Assembly (NCBI RefSeq): GCF_001687545.1
Contig: NZ_CP016545.1
Coordinates: 248,001-312,000, forward strand
Origin: Paraurantiacibacter namhicola
Lineage (GTDB): Bacteria; Pseudomonadota; Alphaproteobacteria; Sphingomonadales; Sphingomonadaceae
Length of the DNA stretch: 64,000 nt
Direction: 5' to 3'
The notes under the pieces were generated by a model. The model saw only the letters and a list, made by a program, of their open reading frames with translations. It had not been told where the DNA came from and made no database searches. Shown piece by piece: positions 52,051 through 62,272 of this stretch. A program made the translations under genes and the position numbers. Position 1 is the first letter of the stretch. The number at the start of each line of letters is the position of its first letter.

Positions 52051-52070
52051 CGTGCGTGCCTCTTAACCGG

Positions 52071-52104
52071 ACAAACAAAAAGCGCCACCCTTTCGGATGG
52101 CGCT
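52071..52104 (-). terminator. intrinsic terminator between rplT and pheS
   Basis: Minus strand: AGCGCCA, 10-base loop, TGGCGCT, then TTTTTGTTTGT (52071-52080). It is 27 bases after rplT and 21 before pheS. It can end rpmI-rplT transcription or act as an attenuator for pheST; no Phe-rich leader peptide fits in the short gap, so simple termination is more likely. Confidence 0.75.
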
Positions 52105-52130
52105 TCCTGGTTTTCGTATCGCGTCAACAA

Positions 52131-52490
52131 TCAGGCGGGAAGCGCTTCCTTCGCCTGCTTGATGATGGCGGTAAACGCCGCGGATTCGTTCATCGCGAGA
52201 TCGGCCATGACCTTGCGGTCCAGCTCGATACCGGCCAGCTTCACGCCGTGCATGAACTGAGAATAGGTGAGGCCTTCGACGCGGACAGCCGCGTTGATGC
52301 GCTGGATCCACAGGGCGCGGAAGTTGCGCTTCTTAACCTTGCGGTCGCGGTAAGCGTACTGGCCGGCCTTTTCGACGGCCTGGCGCGCGACGCGGATGGT
52401 GTTCTTGCGGCGGCCGCGATAGCCCTTGGCCTGGTCCAGCAGACGCTTGTGCTTGGTGCGGGTGGTCGTACCACGTTTGATGCGGGGCAT
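52131..52490 (-). CDS. rplT: 50S ribosomal protein L20
   Basis: 119 residues, highly basic N-terminus ([24 protein letters not shown]) that threads into 23S rRNA and a compact C-terminus. Assembly protein and autoregulator in many bacteria. It follows rpmI by 17 bases; infC, the usual first gene of the trio, is not upstream here. Confidence 0.98.
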   Translation of the reverse strand: MPRIKRGTTTRTKHKRLLDQAKGYRGRRKNTIRVARQAVEKAGQYAYRDRKVKKRNFRALWIQRINAAVRVEGLTYSQFMHGVKLAGIELDRKVMADLAMNESAAFTAIIKQAKEALPA

Positions 52491-52507
52491 TGTCTATATC
52501 CTCCTGC

Positions 52508-52711
52508 TTACTTGAGCCCGTAGGGGGCCCAGCTCTTCACGGCAGCCCAATCGGCTTTCGCCAGGACCTTGGTGCCGCGCTGCTGGCGGATATACTTCGC
52601 GTTATGGCTGATCAGGCGGTGGCGCTTGCCGGCCACGCCATGCTTGACCTTGCCGGTGGCGGTGAGCTTGAAGCGCTTCTTGACGCCGCTCTTGGTCTTC
52701 AGTTTGGGCAT
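52508..52711 (-). CDS. rpmI: 50S ribosomal protein L35
   Basis: 67 residues, lysine/arginine-rich ([20 protein letters not shown]). Binds 23S rRNA. The start ATG at 52711 has GGAGAC upstream. First gene of rpmI-rplT; the 132-base gap to hisN contains no gene and holds their promoter region. Confidence 0.97.
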   Translation of the reverse strand: MPKLKTKSGVKKRFKLTATGKVKHGVAGKRHRLISHNAKYIRQQRGTKVLAKADWAAVKSWAPYGLK

Positions 52712-52843
52712 TTTCGTCTCCTAGTTCAGAAACACGTCCAACCAGCCCTGGCAGCCCTAACGGCCAGACCGGCAGATGAATCACGTGTCGGTGAAGTGCG
52801 CGCAAATAGCGGATGGCGCGCGGATTGCAAGCCTTGCGGGCGT

Positions 52844-53617
52844 TCAGCCGGCCAGAGCTTCCAGCACGTCTTCCAGCCGCGCCGGATCGCCCATCGCCAG
52901 CACGCGCCCGTCGCTTCCCGCATGCAGCGGATCGCCCTGCCAGTCGCACATCGTGCCGCCAGCGCCCTCCACCACCGGGACGAGCGCGGCGAAGTCATGC
53001 AGTTTCAGGCCCGCCTCGCACACCACGTCCAGCTGGCCATGCGCGACCATGGCATAATTATAGCAATCGCCGCCCATGATCATGCGTTTGTGATCGGTCT
53101 TCGAGGCAAGCGCCATGAAGTGATGGCCCTCGTCCTCGCTGAAATAATGCGCGCCCGTGGTCGCCAGCGCGGCATCCGACAGTTCGCGGCAGCGGCGGGT
53201 GGAGACCGGCGCGCCATTGAAAGTCGTCTCGCGCCCAGCCACGCCCAGCCAACGTTCGGACAGGATCGGCTGGTCGATGATGCCAAGCACCGGGAAGCCG
53301 CCTTCCAGCAGCGCGATCAGCGTCCCGAAGGTCGCCCGCCCGGCGAGGAAGGCCGTGGTGCCGTCGATCGGGTCGAGCACCCACTGGCGACCCGATGTCC
53401 CTTCGGTGACGCCAAACTCCTCGCCATGCACGCCGTCGTCCGGTCGCTCTGCTCTCAGCAGGGCCCGCATGGCCTCTTCCGCTGCCCGGTCGGCAATGGT
53501 GACGGGCGAGGCATCGGCCTTGCGATCGGGCTGCACGCCCTGCCGGAAATGCGGGCGGATCGCCTCTCGCGCGGCGTCGGCCAGCCGCTCTGCAAACTGG
53601 ATATCGTCGGGCGTCAT
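52844..53617 (-). CDS. hisN: histidinol-phosphatase of the inositol monophosphatase family
   Basis: 257 residues. Metal-binding GEEFG (Glu66/67), WVLDPIDGTTAF (Asp82, Asp85) and a later MGGDCYNYAM. The family dephosphorylates histidinol-phosphate in alphaproteobacteria, and this protein lacks the N-terminal extension of SuhB-type inositol phosphatases. It is near rpmI on the same strand; its role is inference from subfamily. Confidence 0.88.
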   Translation of the reverse strand: MTPDDIQFAERLADAAREAIRPHFRQGVQPDRKADASPVTIADRAAEEAMRALLRAERPDDGVHGEEFGVTEGTSGRQWVLDPIDGTTAFLAGRATFGTLIALLEGGFPVLGIIDQPILSERWLGVAGRETTFNGAPVSTRRCRELSDAALATTGAHYFSEDEGHHFMALASKTDHKRMIMGGDCYNYAMVAHGQLDVVCEAGLKLHDFAALVPVVEGAGGTMCDWQGDPLHAGSDGRVLAMGDPARLEDVLEALAG

Positions 53618-53713
53618 CGAAACCTCCGGAAGCGGGCACCTGCCCTGGCGGACGCTGTTAGCGCAGACCTAACGCGTTGCAAGCGGCGCATTTCTGTCGC
53701 AGACCTCTCGTCC

Positions 53714-54682
53714 ATGGGGGCGCAAAGTCAGGCACAGGTCGAATCGCAGACGGGGCGCACGCGCGGCGGCGCGCCGCTCGCCTGGTCGCGCGCGCCGGCA
53801 GAGCGGCTGCGACCGTGGTTCTATTGGTGGAGCGTTTCGGAAGGCGAGCTGCCGCCCGGCGTGCGCGTCAAATGCGGGATGTTCGTCGACCATTCATGCC
53901 TGCGGATCATCTACCGCGATCCCTGGACGGCGGACACACTGGACGGCCAGCAGGTCTGGGACCCGGGCGCGGAGGGCAAGGCGCTGTATTTCGGACCGCA
54001 GAGCCGCTGCATGCCGCTGGCCATCGAAGGCCGCTACATCGCCATCACCCTGCACTTCACGGCTGGCGCGCCCAGCGTCCTTGGCGGCCCGCCGCAGAGC
54101 GAGATGCTGGACCGCATCGTGGAATTCGACAGCATTGCGGAGGTGACGAAGGCGGTTCATCGCCATGCCCCGCTGGACGAGCCCTATGAGAACTGGATCA
54201 TCGCGCTCGAGAAGGTGCTGGGCAGTTACATCGACCAGATCGATGCGGCCGAGCCGGACCCCCTTTCGCTGGCGTTCGAGCGGCAGGCGCTGGTCAATCC
54301 GCACCTGCCCGTCGAGGACTTCTGCCGCCGCGCAGGTGTGGGCAGGCGGACGCTGGAACGGATCATCAAGCGCGATTTCGGTGTGACGCCCAAGTTCGCC
54401 ATGCGCCGTGCGCGCGCCATGGACATGGGCGCGGCCCTGCTGGGCGTCGCGCGCGAGGAGGACGAAGCGGGGCTGGCGCTGCGCTACACCGACCAGTCCC
54501 ACCTGATTCGCGAGATAAAGTCCTTCTTCGACCTTCGGCCCAAGGACCTGAAGACCGGCGCACACCCCTTCCTCCGGCTCAGCCTGGAAGTGCGGCAACG
54601 CTGCCGGCTGGATGCGCTTAAGCAGCTCCATCCCGACGAGATCGGCCCATGGCGCGATCCCGGAAGCGAGCCGGTGACCTGA
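53714..54682 (+). CDS. AraC-family transcriptional regulator
   Basis: 322 residues. The C-terminal DNA-binding domain has two helix-turn-helix units; NPHLPVEDFCRRAGVGRRTLERI is the first, and the second includes YTDQSHLIREIKSFF. The N-terminal 200 residues form a sensor-like domain with SRCMPLAIEGRYIAITLHF, resembling the DUF6597 type. Ligand and targets unknown. It diverges from hisN (96-base gap) and converges with prs. Confidence 0.85.
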   Translation: MGAQSQAQVESQTGRTRGGAPLAWSRAPAERLRPWFYWWSVSEGELPPGVRVKCGMFVDHSCLRIIYRDPWTADTLDGQQVWDPGAEGKALYFGPQSRCMPLAIEGRYIAITLHFTAGAPSVLGGPPQSEMLDRIVEFDSIAEVTKAVHRHAPLDEPYENWIIALEKVLGSYIDQIDAAEPDPLSLAFERQALVNPHLPVEDFCRRAGVGRRTLERIIKRDFGVTPKFAMRRARAMDMGAALLGVAREEDEAGLALRYTDQSHLIREIKSFFDLRPKDLKTGAHPFLRLSLEVRQRCRLDALKQLHPDEIGPWRDPGSEPVT

Positions 54683-54698
54683 GGCAGCCGCCCCGGGC

Positions 54699-55634
<936 letters not shown>

Positions 55635-55768
55635 GGAATGCGAATCCCTTCTGACGGTGAATGCCCCTGCCCTAGCCCAGCGCGCCGGCCGCGCAACAGG
55701 CCTGGCGGCGGTTTATCCAGATTCGCGCTTTTTTGAACTTGCGGCCGGCGCGGGCTGGCCCGCTGGAC

Positions 55769-56746
55769 TCAGCCCTTCGGACCGCGATGCTCGCCCTTCA
55801 CCCAGCGCACCGTGCCGCTGCTGGCGCGCATTACGACGCTTTCGGTCGTCATCACGCCGCCGCGGCGATATTTCACGCCGTCCAGCAGGGAGCCATCGGT
55901 GACGCCGGTGGCGGCAAAGATGCAGTCGCCCTTGGCGAGGTCTTCCAGCGCGTAGATCCGGTCGAGGTCCTCGATCCCCCACTTGGCTGCGCGGGCGCGC
56001 TCGTCATCGTTGCGGAACACCAGCCGCCCGCTGAACTGGCCGCCGACGCAGCGAAGCGCGGCAGCTGCCAGCACGCCTTCCGGCGCCCCGCCCTGGCCCA
56101 TGTACATGTCGATGGTCGTGTCCTCGTCCGTGGTGGCGATCACGCCTGCCACATCGCCATCGCCGATCAGCACGACGCCGCAGCCCAGGCCGCGCAGTTC
56201 GGCAATCAGCTCCGCATGGCGCGGACGATCGAGCACGCAAACGATGATGTCGGACGGCTTCACTCCTTTCGCCTCGGCCACCGCGCGGACATTGTCGGAG
56301 GGCGACTTCTCTAGGCTGATCACGCCGGCGGGGTAGCCCGGGCCGACGGCGATCTTGTCCATATAGGTGTCAGGCGCGTTGAGGAGGTCGCCCTCCTTCG
56401 CGGCGGCCAGCACGGCCAGCGCATTCGGACCGGCCTTGGCAGTGATGGTGGTGCCTTCCAGCGGGTCGAGCGCGATGTCGATCTTCGGGCCCTTGCCCGG
56501 CGCGCCGCCCACCTTCTCGCCGATATAGAGCATGGGCGCTTCGTCCCGCTCGCCCTCGCCGATCACCACGGTGCCATCCATGTACAGCGTGTCGAACGCC
56601 TTGCGCATGGCTTCCACGGCGGCAGCGTCTGCAGCCTTCTCGTCGCCGCGGCCGATCAGCTTGCTGGCGGCAACCGCGGCAGCCTCGGTCACGCGGACCA
56701 GTTCGAGGACGAGGACGCGGTCGAGGACGTTATCGGACTGGCTCAT
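55769..56746 (-). CDS. glpX: fructose-1,6-bisphosphatase class II
   Basis: 325 residues of the GlpX family. VVIGEGERDEAPMLYIGEKVG and DPLEGTTITAKAGPNALAV are the active-site segments; the latter binds the sugar phosphate and metal. It hydrolyses fructose-1,6-bisphosphate in gluconeogenesis. It is 106 bases downstream of hom on the same strand and may share its transcript. Confidence 0.95.
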   Translation of the reverse strand: MSQSDNVLDRVLVLELVRVTEAAAVAASKLIGRGDEKAADAAAVEAMRKAFDTLYMDGTVVIGEGERDEAPMLYIGEKVGGAPGKGPKIDIALDPLEGTTITAKAGPNALAVLAAAKEGDLLNAPDTYMDKIAVGPGYPAGVISLEKSPSDNVRAVAEAKGVKPSDIIVCVLDRPRHAELIAELRGLGCGVVLIGDGDVAGVIATTDEDTTIDMYMGQGGAPEGVLAAAALRCVGGQFSGRLVFRNDDERARAAKWGIEDLDRIYALEDLAKGDCIFAATGVTDGSLLDGVKYRRGGVMTTESVVMRASSGTVRWVKGEHRGPKG

Positions 56747-56852
56747 TTATGCTCTTTCGCTGGCTTCATGCATTCGTATTCTGCGGCTGCACGCCGCTTA
56801 GGTAGGCGCGCGGGTTTTGTCGAGCCGCCAGCCCGCACTCCAGCGAGGAAAA

Positions 56853-58160
56853 TCAGCCCAATACGCGCAGCACCAGCGGCGGCTCCGCGATGCAGTCGGA
56901 CTGGGCGAGCGCGGCGAGCGCATCGGACACGGTCCGTTCCGGTCCTTCGTGGGTGACGATGGCCACCAGCACATCGCCCGCCTCTTCCGGCTTGCCGTGC
57001 TGGATAAGGCTCTCGATCGAGACACCGGCGTCGCGCATGGCAGCCGTCAGCTCCGCCATCACGCCCGGGCGATCGCTCACCACGAAGCGCAGGTAAGCGC
57101 GGTTGCGCCGCTCCGCCGTGTCGGCCGGGCTGCTGCTGGCGAGCGATGCGACCGGCAGGCCGAAAGGGGCTGCCGGATTGCCGCGGGCAATGTCCACCAG
57201 ATCGGCCACGACCGCGCTGGCCGTCGGCCCGTCGCCCGCACCTGCGCCCTGGAACAGCAGTCGGCCGGCGAAATTGCCCTCGACCACCACCGCATTGGTC
57301 GGGCCATCGACCGCCGCGAGCGGGTGAGACTTGGGCACGAGGTAAGGCTGCACGCGCTGGAACAGGCGGGGTTTACCATCCTCTCCGGCCGCGCAGTCGG
57401 TCATGCCAATCAGGCGGATGACATATCCCAGCGCATCGGCCTGGGCGATATCGGCGGCCCGCACCCCGGAGATGCCGCCGGTCTCCACAGCGCCGAAATC
57501 GGGCCTCGTACCGAAAGCGATGGCAGCGAGGATGGCCAGCTTGTGCGCTGCGTCCACCCCCTCGATATCGAAGGTCGGGTCGGCCTCGGCATAGCCCAGC
57601 TCCTGCGCATCGGCGAGGATGTCGGTGAAGTCGCGCCCGGTCTTCTCCATGGCGGAGAGGATGTAATTGCTGGTGCCGTTGAGGATGCCGTAGACCCGCT
57701 CCACGCGGTTGGCCGCGGCCCCTTCGCGCAGGCCCTTCAGCACGGGGATGCCGCCTGCCACCGCCGCTTCGAATTGCAGCGACACGCCCGCCTGCTCGGC
57801 CTGCGCGGCCAGCTCGGCCCCGTGATGGGCGATCATCGCCTTGTTCGCCGTGACGAGGTGCTTGCCGCCCTCCAACGCGCCGCGCGCCAGCGCCAGCGCC
57901 GGGCCGTCGGAACCGCCGACCAGCTCCACCACCACGTCGACATCGCTGCGCGCTGCCAGCTGCGCCATCTCGTCTTCCCAGGCATAGGACGCAATATCGA
58001 TGCCGCGGTCGCGCGTGCGGTCGCGGGCGCTGACGGCGGTGATGCGGATGTCCCGGCCGGCCCTTGCCCGGATTTCGTCCGCGTTTTCCTCCAGCAAGCG
58101 CACGACGCCCGTGCCCACAGTGCCCAGCCCCGCAAGGGCGATCCGCAATTCCTGCGTCAT
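56853..58160 (-). CDS. hom: homoserine dehydrogenase
   Basis: 435 residues from ATG 58160. NAD(P) site RIALAGLGTVGTGVVRLL, catalytic-domain signature YGILNGTSNYILSAMEKTG, and a C-terminal ACT domain (FVVSDRPGVMAELTAAMRDAG) for threonine feedback. It reduces aspartate semialdehyde to homoserine. GGACGGA upstream marks the start; an ATG at 58181 is possible. Confidence 0.95.
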   Translation of the reverse strand: MTQELRIALAGLGTVGTGVVRLLEENADEIRARAGRDIRITAVSARDRTRDRGIDIASYAWEDEMAQLAARSDVDVVVELVGGSDGPALALARGALEGGKHLVTANKAMIAHHGAELAAQAEQAGVSLQFEAAVAGGIPVLKGLREGAAANRVERVYGILNGTSNYILSAMEKTGRDFTDILADAQELGYAEADPTFDIEGVDAAHKLAILAAIAFGTRPDFGAVETGGISGVRAADIAQADALGYVIRLIGMTDCAAGEDGKPRLFQRVQPYLVPKSHPLAAVDGPTNAVVVEGNFAGRLLFQGAGAGDGPTASAVVADLVDIARGNPAAPFGLPVASLASSSPADTAERRNRAYLRFVVSDRPGVMAELTAAMRDAGVSIESLIQHGKPEEAGDVLVAIVTHEGPERTVSDALAALAQSDCIAEPPLVLRVLG

Positions 58161-58262
58161 TATTCCGTCCAACTTGTCCATCCCGTCTGGGGGATCGGCT
58201 GGCGGGTTAAAGAGGCTTGGCCTTTGCTGGCCAGCCAAAATCGGTTTTCGTTGCGAAAGAAA

Positions 58263-59129
58263 TCAGCCGCGGCTGCGAGCGCGCGTCCGATCGCAGGGGC
58301 CAAGCTGGTCGATCACGAAGGCGTAATCTTCCTGTGCGCGCGCACGCACCTGTGCCCCGTCCTGCAGGATTGCGCCTGCCGGCAAGGTTGCAGGCAGGGA
58401 GCATGCGAGGCGGTACCAGCGCAGCGTCCCGCGCTGCGGCGGCCGCGCGGACTGGTCCACGATCTCGCTCCAGGATACGCCCCAGCTCGGCGCCATACCG
58501 GGCCGCCGGACGACGCTGAGCGAGACGGGGGCGTTGCTGCGCGTAGTCAGGAATACCTGCGTTTCCGATTCGCCGGCCAGGTTGCCGGGCATCCACAAGG
58601 CATCGCCGATCCCCGTCACCACGGGGGGGGCGTCTGGGGAAAGAAGCTCCGCAATCACGGCGCGGACCCGTGCCTCTTCCGCCGGGCTGGCGGGGAGGTA
58701 GGCGTCGGGCTCAACCAGCTGCAGCTGGCCCGGATTGCCGGCCACGGGGCGGGCAAACAGCAGCCATTCCTGCTTCTTGTATTTGGCCACCTTGCCGTCC
58801 GGACCCAGCGGCACATCGGCCAGGAAGGCGAACTCGCCGCCCATCGCGCCAGGAGCCTTTAGGACGTTCTGCGTACGCGATTCGAAATAGACGCGCGCCA
58901 TCCCGGGGGCGAGGCCGGGGCTGCGTTCTGGCTCCAGCATGGCCTGGTCGCGAATTTCCACCCGCACCACGACGGGCGATGCCTCTGAGAGCGCGACAAG
59001 ATCGCCATAAGTGGCTTGCGAAGCGGCCATCGACTGCGCCGACACCGGCGGCGGGCCGCCCGCACATGCAGAGGCGAGGAGCGCCGCCGGAAGGAGCGCG
59101 GCGAGGTTGCGAATCGAAGGAAATTTCAT
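58263..59129 (-). CDS. hypothetical lipoprotein
   Basis: 288 residues. Signal peptide with lipobox LLASAC (cysteine about residue 22), then a predicted periplasmic beta-rich domain (PVVVRVEIRDQAML, VYFESRTQNVLK, EFAFLADVPLGPDGKV, WLLFARPVAGNPGQL). No family recognised. It lies alone on the minus strand, divergent from tonB across 383 bases. Confidence 0.72.
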   Translation of the reverse strand: MKFPSIRNLAALLPAALLASACAGGPPPVSAQSMAASQATYGDLVALSEASPVVVRVEIRDQAMLEPERSPGLAPGMARVYFESRTQNVLKAPGAMGGEFAFLADVPLGPDGKVAKYKKQEWLLFARPVAGNPGQLQLVEPDAYLPASPAEEARVRAVIAELLSPDAPPVVTGIGDALWMPGNLAGESETQVFLTTRSNAPVSLSVVRRPGMAPSWGVSWSEIVDQSARPPQRGTLRWYRLACSLPATLPAGAILQDGAQVRARAQEDYAFVIDQLGPCDRTRARSRG

Positions 59130-59512
59130 GGCGACCTTCCTATCATGGGGCAGCATTTGCGCGAGCTTTCGCGAAAGATGGCCTGCCTTTGCAGCAGGCC
59201 CGAGACGTCCCTTTAAGGGGCTACCGGCCTGTGAATCCGCGGTTAACCGATAAACCGTTTGCCGGTTCCGTAACCTCTCGTTAAGACCGCGCCGAACGGG
59301 CCGAGACAACAAAACATAAGCTGCCCGGCAGCCTGGACGCCCGGAACAATGCGGGTCTTGCATCAGTAAGAATGCTGGACCCCATTTTGGTCAACAGGCT
59401 GGACAAACGCTTCCGGGCGCTGGCAGGATGGCCGCTTGGCATCCGGCAATAGCAACCGGATTGTGCGGAAATCGAAAGGTTTCCCAAGACGTGAACGGAG
59501 TGATGCGACTGG
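59130..59512. other. divergent regulatory region upstream of tonB
   Basis: 383 bases with no supported gene. It holds the start regions of the lipoprotein and tonB. A perfect 12-base palindrome CTTTCGCGAAAG is at 59164-59175. No Fur-type dyad was recognised, although TonB systems are often iron-regulated. Confidence 0.5.
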
Positions 59513-60196
59513 ATGGCTTACGCTGACCAACAAATGAGCGGTAACAAGGTTATCGCGATCATCATCGTTGCTCTCATCCACGTTGCGCTCGGCTACGCCC
59601 TGGTTACGGGCCTGGCCATGTCGGCAGTCAAGGAGATTGCCGAACGCGTGACGACGGTGGACATCGACGAGCCCGAACCGCCCGAGCCGGAGGAGGAGCC
59701 CCCTCCGCCCGAGCCTCAGGAAAACGTGGCACCGCCGCCGCCTGTGGCTCCGCCGCCGCCGATCAATGTGAGCACGCGGCCGCCGGACATCCAGACGCAG
59801 ACGCAGATCCCGCCGCCCGCTCCGCCGGCGCGCGTGATCCCGCCCCCTGCGCCGCCGGCACCCCCCGCGCCGCCGCCCCCGCCGCCGCCGCCGCCTTCGC
59901 AGGCCCGTGGTGTGTCGCCGGACGGACAGGCACGCTGGACCCGCCGTATCATCGAGAACTACCCATCCCGCGCCCTGCGTGAAGGTGTGGAAGGCCGTGT
60001 TGGTGTGACGGTTACCGTGGGTACGAACGGGCGGGTCGATTCCTGCTCGGTCAGCCGCAGCTCCGGCTCCAGCGTGCTGGATGACGCGGCCTGTAAGGAC
60101 CTCAGCCGTTACGGCCGGTTCAACCCCGCGCTGAACGATGCCGGCAACCCGATCACGGGTCGTTGGTCCACCACCATCGTCTACCAGCTCAACTAA
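59513..60196 (+). CDS. tonB: TonB energy transducer
   Basis: 227 residues. One inner-membrane helix at about 12-34 (VIAIIIVALIHVALGYALVTGLAM), a long periplasmic proline/glutamate-rich linker (about 50-135), and a C-terminal TonB domain (RRIIENYPSRALREG, GSVLDDAACKDL). It carries proton-motive energy from ExbB-ExbD to outer-membrane receptors. First gene of a tonB-exbB-exbD-exbD operon. An ATG seven residues in is an alternative start. Confidence 0.94.
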   Translation: MAYADQQMSGNKVIAIIIVALIHVALGYALVTGLAMSAVKEIAERVTTVDIDEPEPPEPEEEPPPPEPQENVAPPPPVAPPPPINVSTRPPDIQTQTQIPPPAPPARVIPPPAPPAPPAPPPPPPPPPSQARGVSPDGQARWTRRIIENYPSRALREGVEGRVGVTVTVGTNGRVDSCSVSRSSGSSVLDDAACKDLSRYGRFNPALNDAGNPITGRWSTTIVYQLN

Positions 60197-60229
60197 ACAG
60201 AATTCAGACCTTTCAGAGAGGAAATCCGC

Positions 60230-61036
60230 ATGCTTACCAACCTTATTGCCGCAGTTGGCGAAGAAGCGCCGAAGAACCAGTTCGGCTTCATCGAAGCCAT
60301 GAACCAGGGCGGCTTCGTCGCCTGGTCCATCTTCGGCGTTCTCGTCATCATGTCTGTCGGCTCGTTCTACATCCTGATCACGAAGCTGCTCGAGCAGAAC
60401 AAGATCCTTCGCCAGTACCAGGGTGTCCGCACCAACTTCTGGCGTGCCAATTCGCTTAGCGAAGGCGCAACCAAGCTCGACAAGAACAGCGCATGGCGCC
60501 AGCTGGTCGACGATGGCCTTGCTGCCGCATCGCAGCACAAGAAGATGACCGACAGCCTGGAAGCCCATGACTGGCTGCACGGTTCGCTGGCACGTTCGGA
60601 ATCCGCCATCGCAGCGAAGCTTGCCGGTGGCCTCCCGTTCCTCGCATCGGTCGGCGCCACCTCGCCGTTCATCGGCCTGCTCGGCACGGTGATCGGCATC
60701 TATCGCGCACTGATCAAGATCGGCATGGCCGGCTCCGCTTCCATCGACGCCGTTGCCGGCCCGGTGGGTGAAGCCCTGATCATGACCGCCATCGGTCTGC
60801 TCGTCGCCGTTCCGGCGGTGCTCGCCTACAACTGGCTGCAGAGCCGCAACAAACGCATCCTTGCCATGCTGTCGGGCTTCTCGACGGACCTGCAGGCTTA
60901 CATCACCTCGGACGGCCAGATCCGCCCGCAGACGATGTCCAAGACCTCCACGCAGGCTGCTGGCACCGCTGCAAAGACGGCTCCGGCCGCAGCCAAGCCG
61001 GCAGGCTCGGCAACGACGACGACCGCAAAGAAGTAA
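60230..61036 (+). CDS. exbB: ExbB proton-channel protein (MotA/TolQ/ExbB)
   Basis: 268 residues with an N-terminal helix, GGFVAWSIFGVLVIMSVGSFYILI, and the conserved ATSPFIGLLGTVIGIYRALIKIG and IMTAIGLLVAVPAVLAYN, making three membrane helices. The C-terminus is an unusual 45-residue Ala/Lys/Thr-rich cytoplasmic tail. It forms the proton-driven pentameric channel with ExbD. GAGAGGAAATC is the ribosome site. Confidence 0.95.
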   Translation: MLTNLIAAVGEEAPKNQFGFIEAMNQGGFVAWSIFGVLVIMSVGSFYILITKLLEQNKILRQYQGVRTNFWRANSLSEGATKLDKNSAWRQLVDDGLAAASQHKKMTDSLEAHDWLHGSLARSESAIAAKLAGGLPFLASVGATSPFIGLLGTVIGIYRALIKIGMAGSASIDAVAGPVGEALIMTAIGLLVAVPAVLAYNWLQSRNKRILAMLSGFSTDLQAYITSDGQIRPQTMSKTSTQAAGTAAKTAPAAAKPAGSATTTTAKK

Positions 61037-61117
61037 GGTCGTTTCGAACGGGGGCGGCGTGCCACGGCATGCCGCCCACTTCGAAGTCGGTAAGTTTTGA
61101 GACAGGATACCTAACCA

Positions 61118-61654
61118 ATGGCCATTTCTACAGGCGGATCGGGTGCCGAGACACCGATGTCGGATATCAACACCACGCCCCTCGTGGACGTGATGCTGGT
61201 GCTCCTGATCATCTTCCTGATTGCCGTCCCGGTCGCCATCCAGACCATCGAGAAGCTGGAAATCCCGATTTTCGAATCCATTGAATCGGATGACAAGGTC
61301 GAGAACCTGCTGCTGACGGTCAGCACCACCGATGCACAGGGCCTTAGCGCCGGCGAGGGCGGTTTTTCCGGCGCTTCGCGCAATGGCGAATGCCGCGTCT
61401 ATTTCAACAACATCACGCCAGTGACCTCGCAGGAACTGTATGACCGCGCCTTCGCGCGCCTCGACCAGATCGTGCAGCGTGCCGGCGGCATCGATGCCAT
61501 CCTGGAAGATCCGGAAAAGGTTCCGCAGGTTCACATCCGTGCTGACAAGAACGCGCCCTGGCGCTGCGTGGCGGGTGCCATCTTCAACGTGCAGGCTGCG
61601 GGCTATCCCACGGTCGGCTTCATTTCCAACCCGGTCGACCCCAACGGCGGCTGA
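61118..61654 (+). CDS. exbD: ExbD biopolymer transport protein (first copy)
   Basis: 178 residues, one membrane helix with the proton-binding Asp in TTPLVDVMLVLLIIFLIAVPV. The periplasmic domain is longer than usual, with a cysteine pair (GECRVYF and WRCVAGA). It works with ExbB; having two different ExbD subunits suggests a heteromeric complex. Third gene of the operon. Confidence 0.93.
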   Translation: MAISTGGSGAETPMSDINTTPLVDVMLVLLIIFLIAVPVAIQTIEKLEIPIFESIESDDKVENLLLTVSTTDAQGLSAGEGGFSGASRNGECRVYFNNITPVTSQELYDRAFARLDQIVQRAGGIDAILEDPEKVPQVHIRADKNAPWRCVAGAIFNVQAAGYPTVGFISNPVDPNGG

Positions 61655-61689
61655 TCGGTTCGGCAAGCAGAATTCAGGAGTAGAAACCC

Positions 61690-62148
61690 ATGGCAATGTC
61701 AGGCGGCAAAGACGATGGCGAGCCAATGATGGACATGAACACGACGCCGCTTATCGACGTCATGCTCGTGCTCCTCATCATGTTCATCATCACCATCCCG
61801 GTGGCCACGCACTCGGTCGATATCGACCTTCCGCAGCCAAACCCCGACCAGCAGTTGCCGGATATCGATCCGGTGAAGAACAAGCTGGTCCTGCTGGCGG
61901 ACGACACGATCCTCTGGAATGGCGAGCCGATCGACCAGGGTGGTCTCGTCGCCAATTTGCAGGAATCGCTGACCTTCGCGATCGAGCCGGAACTGCAGTT
62001 CGAACCGGAAGCCAATGCCAGCTATGACCTGTCGGCCAAGGTGCTGCAGATCATCAAGGGCTCGGGCGTCACGAAGTTCGGCTTCGTCGGCAACGAACAG
62101 TACCGCCAGTTCGGTACGGGTGGCCCGGCCAACCCCGTCGGCGGCTGA
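61690..62148 (+). CDS. exbD: ExbD biopolymer transport protein (second copy)
   Basis: 152 residues. The N-terminal membrane helix contains MDMNTTPLIDVMLVLLIMF with the proton-binding Asp. The C-terminal periplasmic fold SVDIDLPQPNPD to VTKFGFVGNEQYRQFG. It ends the tonB-exbBDD operon before an intrinsic terminator. Confidence 0.93.
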   Translation: MAMSGGKDDGEPMMDMNTTPLIDVMLVLLIMFIITIPVATHSVDIDLPQPNPDQQLPDIDPVKNKLVLLADDTILWNGEPIDQGGLVANLQESLTFAIEPELQFEPEANASYDLSAKVLQIIKGSGVTKFGFVGNEQYRQFGTGGPANPVGG

Positions 62149-62173
62149 TCCGACCACCATAGCAATCTGAGAG

Positions 62174-62203
62174 GGGGCGGAGCGATCCGCCCCTTTTCTT
62201 TTG
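62174..62203 (+). terminator. intrinsic terminator of tonB-exbB-exbD-exbD
   Basis: GGGGCGGA (62174-62181), loop GCGA, TCCGCCCC (62186-62193), then TTTTCTTTT. Perfect eight-base stem 26 bases past the last exbD stop. Confidence 0.9.
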
Positions 62204-62272
62204 CCTGCCGCAGACGTCGCATGCCCCTGCCGCCGACCGGCCCTGCGCGAAGTCACCACTCGCCTGCGGTAA

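Noticed and set aside
52105-52130. Phe-rich leader peptide before pheS
   Set aside because: The gap between rplT and the terminator is too short to encode a leader, and no phenylalanine-rich frame is present.
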